From NCBI GenBank assembly GCA_963576725.1, contig OY755252.1:54380431-54444430 (forward strand): a DNA stretch of 64,000 nucleotides. Reading direction: 5' to 3'. How positions within the stretch are numbered: the first letter of the stretch is position 1; each line of letters starts with the position of its first letter. A program made the translations under genes and the position numbers. Shown piece by piece: positions 56,154 to 64,000 of this stretch. Origin of the DNA: Azorinus chamasolen. Taxonomy: Eukaryota; Mollusca; Bivalvia; Cardiida; Solecurtidae. Below the pieces are notes generated by a model, which made no database searches, was not told where the DNA came from, and saw only the letters and a list, made by a program, of their open reading frames with translations.

Positions 56154-56447
56154 CAGTTGAATTTCGGTATCTCCAACTCGGATAACTCGATCTTCAGTAT
56201 AACTCGAAGTTAAAGTTCGGTCCTTTCAGAATTTACAATACAGAATTTTCTACAACGTATCACTACATATATCTTGAAACATATGTGCCAGCTTAATGCA
56301 AGTCGGAAGCAATGCTGAAAACTCCTACAGAGAGTTCAGCATTGCTTTGACCTGCATTAAGCTATGAACTTGAGAAATTAGATTACAAATGATATCACGA
56401 AGTAATCTGTATGGGCCCTTAAAGTTCGAGATACTGAAGTTCAATTG
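56154..56447 (+). mobile_element. P-S MITE (294 bp, TA target)
   Basis: CAGTTGAATTTCGGTATCTCC to GATACTGAAGTTCAATTG, TA at 56152-56153 and 56448-56449; central hairpin around AGCTTAATGCAAGTCGGAAGC. Confidence 0.8.
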
Positions 56448-56739
56448 TACTTCTATTGATCAAATTCCATAATAGTTCACTCTTTACTCCATGAATTTGT
56501 CTTTTTATGCCACCCAGCTCAGATGGCCACTGCAGGTCCTGCTATTTTTGCTGATATGACTCTACAGTTTCTGTCATGGCTAAACATTCTTTTGTTCATA
56601 TGGCATTATACTAGTAAATATTCATAATGTTTTTAATTTTTACAATAACATACATGGAGTGAAGGGTGAAGGAAACCCCATCCAGCTCTAACATTGAAAG
56701 CTATCCATTTGTTCACGTTTAATGGGTTCAGCAAGCGAT

Positions 56740-56850
56740 ACCTTTGCTGATACAAGCCATTGACATGGATAAGTTCAGCAAACAGTGCAGATCCAGATCA
56801 GAGGGCTCCTCTAGGAACCCTCTGATTTGGATCTACATTATTTGCCTATG
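56740..56850 (+). mobile_element. T-A/T-F hairpin core
   Basis: GCAAACAGTGCAGATCCAGATC and complement around GAGGGCTCCTCTAGGAACCCTC. T-A-like arms further out (56480-56660) are worn. Confidence 0.5.
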
Positions 56851-56997
56851 TTTTTTTAAGGGATACATGACACCAAAGGTTTTACAAGAAGCTGCAGTTA
56901 ATATTACCACTACTACTTCATGTGTCTATATCTACTAGTACTATCGCTAATACTACTGTGACTAATGCGCTAATCTACTTCGATTTAATTCAATATT

Positions 56998-57264
56998 CAG
57001 CTGAATTTCGATATCTCGAACTCGAATAACTCGAAATTCAAGATAATACGAAGTAAAAGTTCGGTCCTTCAAAGTTTTACAATACTGAATGGTTACAAAT
57101 TGTATCACTAGTCATATCTAGAAACAAGTGCAGGTCGAAAGTAGACCTGCATTTATCTGTGAACTAAATAAATTGTTCCGATTAGAAATCGGATGACTCG
57201 AACCTCTTTTATCCCGAAGTAATTTGTATGATCTCTTGAAGTTCGAGATATGACAGTTCAACTG
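56998..57264 (+). mobile_element. P-S MITE (267 bp)
   Basis: CAGCTGAATTTCGATATCTCG to ATATGACAGTTCAACTG, TA at 57265-57266 on the right, TT on the left. Confidence 0.75.
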
Positions 57265-57266
57265 TA

Positions 57267-57625
57267 TTACAGTTTACGTACCTTGTCATTATTGTACTGT
57301 TATATGGTCGCTATGTATTTAGCCTGTCAACAAGTGTTAATTTTAGCACTTTGTATCCAATTACTACACGAATACTACTGTAACAAATACATATTTTTCG
57401 TGGCTTTTAAGCGGCAGTCATTGAGCAGTGTCGATAATCTACCCCCTGTGACAACTATTAACCATAATTTATATATACAGATATAAAATTACAGCTATTT
57501 GTTTAATGTTGGCAAAATATCAGCTGATAGATTTTAAAAGCAATATCAAATAACTGGTCTTTTCATTAAAGGCATTCTAGAAAGAAATTAGGCATGTTAA
57601 TTAAGAGACCGGAACGTCGTAATTT
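57267..57625. other. Spacer, nothing recognised
   Basis: No exon, RNA gene or repeat seen between two P-S elements. Confidence 0.3.
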
Positions 57626-57840
57626 ACTGTTGAACTTCGATATCTTGAACTTGACGGGACCATACAAATTACTTCAAGATAACAGAGGTTCGAGTCATCC
57701 ATTGCTAATCTTAACAATGTCTCAAGTTCAACGCTTAATACAGGTCGAAAGTAATGATAAAAGCTTTTACATTTTACCTGCATTATACTGTCACATGTGT
57801 TCCTCGATATGTGTAGTGATACATTATAAAAGTTCAACTG
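57626..57840 (+). mobile_element. P-S MITE, worn ends (about 215 bp)
   Basis: CTGTTGAACTTCGATATCTTG to AAAAGTTCAACTG. The overlapping frames of about 80 codons on both strands are fortuitous. Confidence 0.7.
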
Positions 57841-58348
57841 TGCACGTTTATTAGTTTAAAACCTTACTTGACAGATACTGCGTTTAACGCATTTGGCAAA
57901 AGGAATAGAACTCGATAAGATGGCATCATTAATATTAACCATTACCTATTATCTACACTATTTATTACTATGAAAAATATACACAGAATATGTTTCATCT
58001 GCAGAAACGGTAAAATCAAATCGATATAGATCTAATCGGATAAGCAAACAGACCAGATCCTGATCAGATGGCTCATATAGGCATGGTCTGATTCGAGTCT
58101 CCTCTGTTTTCAAAGGAGTAAATGGTTAGATATCACATAACCATATTAATTACGTTTGTGCAATTAATGAAACGCTTGTTACTTCCTCTTTTTCATGCCT
58201 TTGCAAACAGAGTAGACTATACAATTTCTACCAATACCATACTCTTCTGTGTACATACACCATTATGAAAATAAGCAAATAAATTATATTATTGATGCCA
58301 TTATTTCTTATATGAATATTCAACAGGGATATGTTTAATGTACAAGTA

Positions 58349-58525
58349 CAGTAAAACCTCTTTATAACGGCCACTTAATTGTGTTAATTAGTTGGTATTT
58401 AGGGCAGGTGACTGCTTAAAGGTGAAAGTAAAACAGAACGCCTGTTTTACTTTCACCTTGCTTTAAGCAACCACCTGCCCTTAACACAAAATATTTGATG
58501 TAATTTAGTGGCCGTTATAGAGATG
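58349..58525 (+). mobile_element. P-C MITE, CAGTAAAACCTCT variant, right end lost
   Basis: CAGTAAAACCTCTTTATAACG after TA (58347-58348); hairpin AACAGAACGCCTGTTTTAC; ends GCCGTTATAGAGATG. Close to 16520-16723. Confidence 0.75.
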
Positions 58526-59040
58526 TACACAAAGTAGTTTGGTCCCCTGCAGAAACTAAAGAATAAAATATATAAAACTCCATAAGCCAACCGAGAAGAT
58601 CCTGATCATTTGACGCATGCAGGAATGGTCTGATCCGGGTCTACGCTATTTAAACACAATATATATCACAATCAGATTCATCATTTTAGCAGTGAATGAA
58701 ACGGTCGTCCCTTGCCTCCATATACACGGCTTTTTTCACGCCTTTGCAAACAGAGTAGGCCGAGTTCGAGATATCGAAGCTCAACTGTATTCCTAATCAA
58801 GTAGTTAATTTAACCTATAATCATTGCATGGATTACTTTGTTTAAATCCAAATATAACAATACATGTTCAATGCCTTGTCACTGTTGATAAACTATACAC
58901 CTTCAAAACTTAATTAACGGGGGCTTAACAAAATTCTTGTCGATAAAGACTCATGAAAAGAAATCTTTTTTGGTTTAAGTATTGATTAAATCCAAATGAA
59001 TAAATTGATAGTAAATCGAATAATTGCATGTACAATTTAA

Positions 59041-59230
59041 CCCTTTAATATATATTTAGTGTTTGGTTAATCACATCATTAATATTAATTAGGTTAATTG
59101 TTATAATAGCACAAGGACACGGGAACTTTTGGACATTGCAGAAACTGTAGAATCATATCTAAATTGTGTTATAAGCAAATAGAGCAGATCTTGGGTCTAA
59201 CATGTTTGCATAGGCGTAGGAAGGCGTATG
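59041..59230 (+). mobile_element. T-A MITE
   Basis: TTAA (59037-59040) then CCCTTTAATATATATTTAG; central hairpin partly deleted (AGAGCAGATCTTGGGTCTAACATG); right end GCGTAGGAAGGCGTATGTG. Confidence 0.65.
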
Positions 59231-59455
59231 TGTGGTGTACAATGTCAATCATTAGTCTGTTATGAGTTGGTCTGTGAGTATTTTTGCAAAACGTTTGCGT
59301 CACGACCAGACGTTTAGTCCCTCGGCATCTCAATGGGTTTCAAACTGATTTACATTCTGATAATGTCGTCCATACGAAATAAGTGAAAATCTGTTTCAAA
59401 ACCCTATTGGGTGACATTTTATAGTAGAACATGCCTTAACCATTTCTCTGTTTAA

Positions 59456-59697
59456 CCCTTAACTCCATAAATACGCCTTTCTACGCCTTTGCAAACAGAG
59501 TAGGCCCAGACAAGACGGCTACTGTTGGAGCCGTCTGATCAGGCTCTGCTCTGTTTGTTTATGATATAACATAGATTATGTTTCTACAATTTCTGCCATG
59601 GCCAATCACTTCCCGTAACCATATACTATTATAACATTCAGTCTAATTAATATTCATGACATCATTCTTACATAATCATTCATAGAGGACAGGAGGG
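59456..59697 (-). mobile_element. T-A MITE (242 bp, TTAA target)
   Basis: CCCTTAACTCCATAAATACGC to GAGGACAGGAGGG, TTAA at 59452-59455 and 59698-59701. Near-perfect hairpin at 59490-59560. Confidence 0.85.
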
Positions 59698-59717
59698 TTA
59701 ACATTTATTAAATATTC

Positions 59718-60451
59718 TATTACCTCCTTAATATTCATAAACATCATCAATAAAATAGAACATTGAAAAAGTATTTTTACCATGGTTGAAACTGTTAAAT
59801 CAGTTATACAGAGTCATAAGCAAGCAGAGCAGACCTTAATCAAACGGCTCCTAAAGGAACCGCAGAACAGACCTTGATCAAACGGCTCCTAAAGGAACCG
59901 CAGAACAGACCTTGATCAAACGGCTCCTAAAGGAATCGCAGAGCAGACCTTAATCAAACGGCCAGACCTTGATCAAACGGCTCCTAAAGGAACCGCAGAG
60001 CAGACCTTAATCAAACGGCTCCTAAAGGAACCGCAGAACAGACCTTGATCAAACGGCTCCTAAAGGAACCGCAGAGCAGACCTTAATCAAACGGCTCCTA
60101 AAGGAATCGCAGAGCAGACCTTAATCAAACGGCCAGACCTTGATCAAACGGCTCCTAAAGGAACCGCAGAGCAGACCTTAATCAAACGGCTCCTAAAGGA
60201 ACCGCAGAACAGACCTTGATCAAACGGCTCCTAAAGGAACCGCAGAGCAGACCTTAATCAAACGGCTCCTAAAGGAACCGCAGAGCAGACCTTAATCAAA
60301 CGGCTCCTAAAGGAACCGCAGAGCAGACCTTAATCAAACGGCTCCTAAAGGAACCGCAGAGCAGACCTTGATCAAACGGCTCCTAAAGGAACCGACTGAT
60401 CAAGGTATACTCTGTTTATAAATGCGTGAAATAGCGTTCATATGAAAGAAA
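59718..60451 (+). mobile_element. T-A MITE inflated by an internal tandem array
   Basis: Left arm TCTATTACCTCCTTAATATTC...TTACCATGGTTGAAACTG and right arm GATCAAGGTATACTCTGTTTATAAATGCG are standard T-A; between them sits the 38-bp array. The element is thus about three times its normal length. Confidence 0.75.
59829..60397. repeat. 38-bp tandem array derived from one T-A hairpin arm
   Basis: Unit AGACCTT(A/G)ATCAAACGG + CTCCTAAAGGAACCGCAGA + (A/G)C. About 15 units; two shortened units (ATCAAACGGCCAGACC junctions near 59960 and 60133) lie in the same context, so larger blocks of four to five units were duplicated as a whole. Confidence 0.9.
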
Positions 60452-60454
60452 GGT

Positions 60455-60633
60455 TCAGCAGCCATTCATATCTTCTACACAGGAGTCTTAAAAAGCAAGT
60501 GGTTGCTTAATGCAGGCAAAAAGTAATACATAAGGTTTTCTGCATTATTGTTTGACCTGTATTAATATACCACTTGCATTGCAAACCCATACATAGATTT
60601 CATGTTGATGCACGCTTAAGACAGGTTCTACTG
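60455..60633 (+). mobile_element. P-C MITE, left end lost
   Basis: AAAAGCAAGTGGTTGCTTAATGC hairpin arm and right end CGCTTAAGACAGGTTCTACTG with TA (60634-60635). It abuts the inflated T-A element. Confidence 0.7.
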
Positions 60634-60702
60634 TATTCGATGAGACATTTGTTCTTCTAGTAGTAACTTGCGCTAAGCTAGGAAAAACACGGTCTGCGTA
60701 AT

Positions 60703-60945
60703 CCTTTGCTTCATTAATATTCATGTAAGAAATATTTACACCATGAATATTGATTAGGTTTGGGGTTTTATAATGGCATATGTATACAGGAAACTATGGC
60801 CACAGCAGAAACTAGATTCAGACACATGTGACTATTACATAAACAAACAGAGCAGACCCTGATCATACGGCTCCTATAGTAGCCGTCTGATCTGGGTCTA
60901 CTCTGTTTACAAAGGCATGAAAAAGCGTATTTATGGAGTAAAAGG
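60703..60945 (+). mobile_element. T-A MITE (243 bp)
   Basis: TCCTTTGCTTCATTAATATTC to GTATTTATGGAGTAAAAGG, TTAA at 60946-60949. It shares that TTAA with the next copy. Confidence 0.8.
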
Positions 60946-60949
60946 TTAA

Positions 60950-61166
60950 GCCTTTGCTCCATGAAATATCCATGTAAGAAATATTGACATCATGAATATT
61001 AATTAGATCATTTTTATAATGACATATGAATACAGGAAATTATGACTATGGCAGAAACTGTAGAATTCCATAAGCAAACCGAGTAGATTCAGATCAGGCA
61101 ACTCCTGCAGGAGCTGTCTGAGATCTGGGTCTGCTCTGTTTGCAAGGTGTAGAAAAGAGTACAGGG
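60950..61166 (+). mobile_element. T-A MITE, adjacent copy (217 bp)
   Basis: GCCTTTGCTCCATGAAATATCC to AAAAGAGTACAGGG then TTAT. Same orientation as the previous copy; a head-to-tail pair. Confidence 0.8.
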
Positions 61167-61224
61167 TTATATTTGGATCTGGTGCAATTTTGACAGTTTC
61201 CGATTTGATAAAACTATTGAGAAA

Positions 61225-61345
61225 GTATTAACCGAGTGTCAAATAGCCTGGATCCTGATAAGACGCCGAGTTACTCGGCGTCTGATAAGGATCCAAGCTG
61301 TTTGCAAATGCGAGTTAAGTCACGGATTGCGAAAGAAGGATTAAC
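61225..61345 (+). mobile_element. T-B MITE, right portion
   Basis: TGGATCCTGATAAGACGCCGAG hairpin and right end GCGAAAGAAGGATTAACC. Confidence 0.6.
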
Positions 61346-61549
61346 CAAATGAGAATGAAACATGAGGGTGATCTTTCTAGTAGACCAAATATAGGTGTCG
61401 TACGTACAAGAAAACCTTAGTGTCACCGAAATGGTGCATCAGACAAACATTATAAACCCAGTTCAGGAGATTAACAGGGCCATCTGGTCACATGTTGCAC
61501 TGTTTGTTTTATAAACAAATGTCTGTCTAAATGTCACACTTCTACAAAG

Positions 61550-61870
61550 GCATCAAAAGGAATGGGTTAACAGGATCTGCTCTGTTTGCTTATTGAATTA
61601 TATAGATCTGATTCTACAATTTCTACCATAATTAAAATCCCTCTGTTCTTATGTCACTATAAAACTTCAGATAAACCTTTACTCCATGAATATTCAGGTA
61701 AGAAATAATTACATCATGAATACTAATTAGATATATAGTTATAATAGCATATGGACACAATACTAGTTAACCATGACAGAAACTCTAGAAAGTGTAGAAA
61801 GGTTAATTAAAGGGTTAATTAATATTTGTAGTCATTATTTCTTACACGAATATTCATAAGGATAAAAACC
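61550..61870. other. T-A remnants
   Basis: GGGTTAACAGGATCTGCTCTGTTTGC (61566), CTTTACTCCATGAATATTCAGG (61676) and TTATTTCTTACACGAATATTC (61840) are pieces of two or three T-A copies. Confidence 0.5.
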
Positions 61871-61938
61871 AACTCTGTATTAAACGTAAGCAATCTAACC
61901 TTCAGCCAATTACCAAAAGAAAACAAAACAATGCTCAC

Positions 61939-62060
61939 CTAGTTTATCCATGGCTAGCATCATGTCAACAGGTCTATGGAAATATCACGTAGTCATGGAA
62001 GGTGGGAGGGGCGTAAACGAACCCCCACTGAAATGAAATATACTGTTTCACTCGAACACA
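61939..62060 (-). other. Candidate first coding exon (minus strand)
   Basis: Unique sequence ends at AAACTAG|GTGAGCATT (exon end 61939), a good donor. Just before it, after an in-frame stop, ATGATGCTAGCCATGG starts a frame MMLAMDKL plus one base. This would be the 5' exon of a gene reading toward lower coordinates. A splice to the VLIG acceptor at 53484 would hit a stop within five codons, so it is either another gene or a leader with a short ORF. Confidence 0.3.
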
Positions 62061-62269
62061 ACATCGGCTTTCTGATTTTGAAGGCATTTGACACCGAAAA
62101 ATCCACCATATTATGATATCAGAAATACCTGTCTAAATGCTATAACATGCTATTACAAAATGCTGATACACGTTTTTGTGATTGGTCTTTAGTTCAAACC
62201 TGGGCTCGCTTATACAGAGGTTTAATAAAATATTGACCATTAAAATGCGGGAACCAAATATATAAGATA

Positions 62270-62345
62270 TTTACAAACAGTGCTTACCCAGATCAGAAGG
62301 GATCTCGCGGAACCCCTCTGGTCGGGTCTCCATTGTTTGTGATAC
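62270..62345 (+). mobile_element. T-F/T-A hairpin core
   Basis: CAAACAGTGCTTACCCAGATCAG with GGTCGGGTCTCCATTGTTTG, imperfect. Confidence 0.45.
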
Positions 62346-62504
62346 ATACATTTTTCTTCAACAATAACCTTTGACACAACACTTTGCTTAATTAATATTT
62401 AGAAAGGGGCAACCAGTCTTTTACTCATTCTACAGATTAAAGTTAAATGGCACTGTAATCAAATATCTAACCATTAACATGTTATCAAAGCAACAGAGAA
62501 AGGT

Positions 62505-62715
62505 GCGTTCTCATATACTAAAATTGTCATTTCTCCACCAAACCCTATGTTGTGACCACTCTTTAGAATCGTCTCGAAGAGACGATTCTAAGGAATGGTC
62601 GCAACATATCTATATTATACCATTAGCAAACAGATCAGACCACGATCGGACGTTTAATACAGACGGATTTTCCTAAAGAAGCCCTCTGATCAGGATCTGC
62701 ACTGTTTGTTGTTCA
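62505..62715 (+). mobile_element. H foldback joined to a hairpin remnant
   Basis: TTTCTCCACCAAACCCTATG and the perfect inner hairpin TAGAATCGTCTCGAAGAGACGATTCTA; after GGTCGCAACAT at 62608 the sequence switches to a T-A-like core (62626-62712). Confidence 0.6.
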
Positions 62716-62734
62716 CAATCCTCTATACGTTTAA

Positions 62735-63342
62735 CCCTTCTCTTGCTGAATTTTAAAATACATTTCTCCTTCTTTACCCATGCCCTGTTGTATAATTACA
62801 TATATCTTCAATGTCTACAAGTATTTCACTATAATCACTGCTGTGGAGTGCACTGGTTGCGCAATCAACTTGTAAACAGTGCAGAGTCTGATGAGACAGC
62901 TCCTGCAGGAGCTGTCTCATCTGGGTATTCACTATTTACAGATAGGTATACAGTGATCCCTCCCTACAACGGCCCTCTCAATAACGATTCCCTCCTTACA
63001 ACAACGCACTATTTCCGAAACATCAAGGCTCCAGCAACAACTTTTTTCTATGGTATTTTCTTTATCGTTATGCCTCCATCAAACCCTATGTTGTGACCAC
63101 TCTTTAGAATCGTCACTTTGTGACGATTCTAAAGAGTAGTCACAACATTGGGTTTGCTTGAGACATAACGGTTTTAGTTTTGGAAATACACCTTATATGG
63201 GGATCTGTAAACAAGCTAATAATTATTATGTTTGGTTTTCCCTCCCTATAACAACTCCCTCTGAACACATACACTCTTCGTATCCCAAAGGGTGCCGTTG
63301 TAGAGAGGGAACACTGTATTGACGTGAATAGCAAGCGAAAGG
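62735..63342 (+). mobile_element. T-E MITE split by a P-1 MITE
   Basis: CCCTTCTCTTGCTG to AGCAAGCGAAAGG, TTAA at 62731-62734 and 63343-63346. The break is at GGTATA|TTGACG near the right end. Without 62951-63316 and one TA it is a 240-bp T-E element like those at 20542, 25010 and 28079. Confidence 0.9.
62951..63316 (-). mobile_element. P-1 MITE, copy 3, nested in a T-E MITE (366 bp)
   Basis: CAGTGATCCCTCCCTAC to GAGAGGGAACACTG, TA at 62949-62950 and 63317-63318. Inverse orientation to copies 1 and 2 and slightly more diverged. Confidence 0.92.
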
Positions 63343-63346
63343 TTAA

Positions 63347-63680
63347 AGACTTCATACTGAGTGTATTCAGCATTGAAAGGGTTAATATACACTTGCATCT
63401 TATATACATGTACGTGACACGTTGCATAAGTGCTGCAACTGACCACCATAAAACTGATATTTTTCGAAAAAAAAAGCATTTTACGAAATAAAAATTGTAA
63501 TAAAAAATAAACGAAAGCTTCCACTAGGTAAGCACAAATACGCAATAGTTGAATGAAATGTTGAACGAATGGTTTAACATTCAAATTATTATTTGCGAAT
63601 CGGGACCTACTTTACAGTTGATCAAGTTACCTGATATTTAAATTGAATACTCTAATTTTGCACTTAATTTCAAGTTATTT
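63347..63680. other. Spacer, nothing coding recognised
   Basis: CTTCATACTGAGTG at 63351 resembles the CCTTTCA-ended MITE type; the rest is unique. Confidence 0.3.
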
Positions 63681-63689
63681 GACATTTAA

Positions 63690-63810
63690 CCTATAAGCTC
63701 CATTAATCCCGTACATGGGACGTATACAAACAGTGTAGACCCACATCAGAGGGCTCTTGAAGGAGCCCACAGTCCTCAAGAACCCTCCGTCAGATTCTGC
63801 ACTGTTTTCT
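63690..63810 (+). mobile_element. T-F MITE remnant
   Basis: TTAACCTATAAGCTCCATTAATCCCG-like left part, CATGGGACGTATACAAACAG and an enlarged hairpin with a second GGAGCC/AAGAACCCTCC arm. Confidence 0.5.
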
Positions 63811-63922
63811 ACACCAATCAATGTCAAGGAATTCACTAGTATACTCGTTATTTGCAGGGACCCCTCACATGAAAAGTGTATGGGTTGGAATGTTCAATAT
63901 AAACGAGTATACCGAGTATTAA

Positions 63923-64000
63923 CCCTTCGCTTGCTGAATTTTAAAATACATTTCTCCTTCTTTACCCATGCCCTGTTGTATAATTACATATATCTTCACT
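63923..64000 (+). mobile_element. T-E MITE, cut by the window end
   Basis: CCCTTCGCTTGCTG after TTAA (63919-63922), matching the first 78 bp of the other T-E copies. Confidence 0.85.

Noticed and set aside
59829..60397. CRISPR-like array
   Set aside because: Units are directly adjacent without unique spacers, and the locus is an expanded MITE in an animal genome.

Overview
This is nuclear DNA from an invertebrate animal, most likely a bivalve mollusc. It is AT-rich and gene-poor, with spliced-gene signals (splice sites, AATAAA), PHD-type and CR1/L2-type LINE remnants, an invertebrate-style expansion of Mab-21/cGAS-like genes, an intron-poor VLIG-type giant GTPase, and a very dense load of short hairpin-core MITEs. 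A heterodont bivalve such as Dreissena or Mya is my guess from overall style; no species marker is present.

Layout. 1-4620: a nearly complete LINE on the minus strand, flanked by a candidate 10-bp target duplication. 5.6-9.0 kb: one unmistakable small exon of a minus-strand LDAH-like (lipid-droplet hydrolase) gene, with a candidate upstream leader exon and an intron full of repeats. 11.3-12.7 kb and 18.3-19.6 kb: two tandem Mab-21/cGLR-type nucleotidyltransferase genes, each with the coding region in one exon and an N-myristoylation-like start. 29.1-30.0 kb: a LicD/fukutin-like type II membrane protein whose stop codon lies in the TTAA target of a MITE. 37.7-39.8 kb: a 21-bp-unit satellite. 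48.8-53.4 kb: a 1,527-residue VLIG/GVIN-type GTPase on the minus strand. 54.5-55.9 kb: a 34-bp minisatellite. 56-64 kb: almost only MITEs, one of them inflated by an internal 38-bp tandem array.

MITE labels used here are mine. TTAA-flanked, CCC...GGG-ended (piggyBac-like): T-A (termini like CCCTTTACTCCAT), T-B (inner half GGATCC-rich, end GCATGATAAGGG), T-D (CCCATTACCTCA), T-E (CCCTTCGCTTGCTG), T-F (CCCATTTGCTCCCA). TA-flanked, CAGT-ended (Tc1/mariner-pogo-like): P-1 (CAGTGCTCCCTC, about 361 bp), P-C (CAGTAGAACCTG and variants, about 205 bp), P-S (CAGTTGAACTTCGATATC, about 290 bp). Foldbacks without a clear target duplication: H (ACCAAACCCTATGTTGTG) and G (ATTAAGAAATGAATGACG). Almost all have a long, near-perfect hairpin in the centre, and several unrelated-ended families carry recognisably similar hairpins.

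Functionally the recognised genes are not an operon. Two of the gene types (cGAS-like nucleotidyltransferases and interferon-inducible-type giant GTPases) are innate-immunity families, so the neighbourhood may be a rapidly evolving defence region, but physical proximity over 30 kb is the only link seen here.
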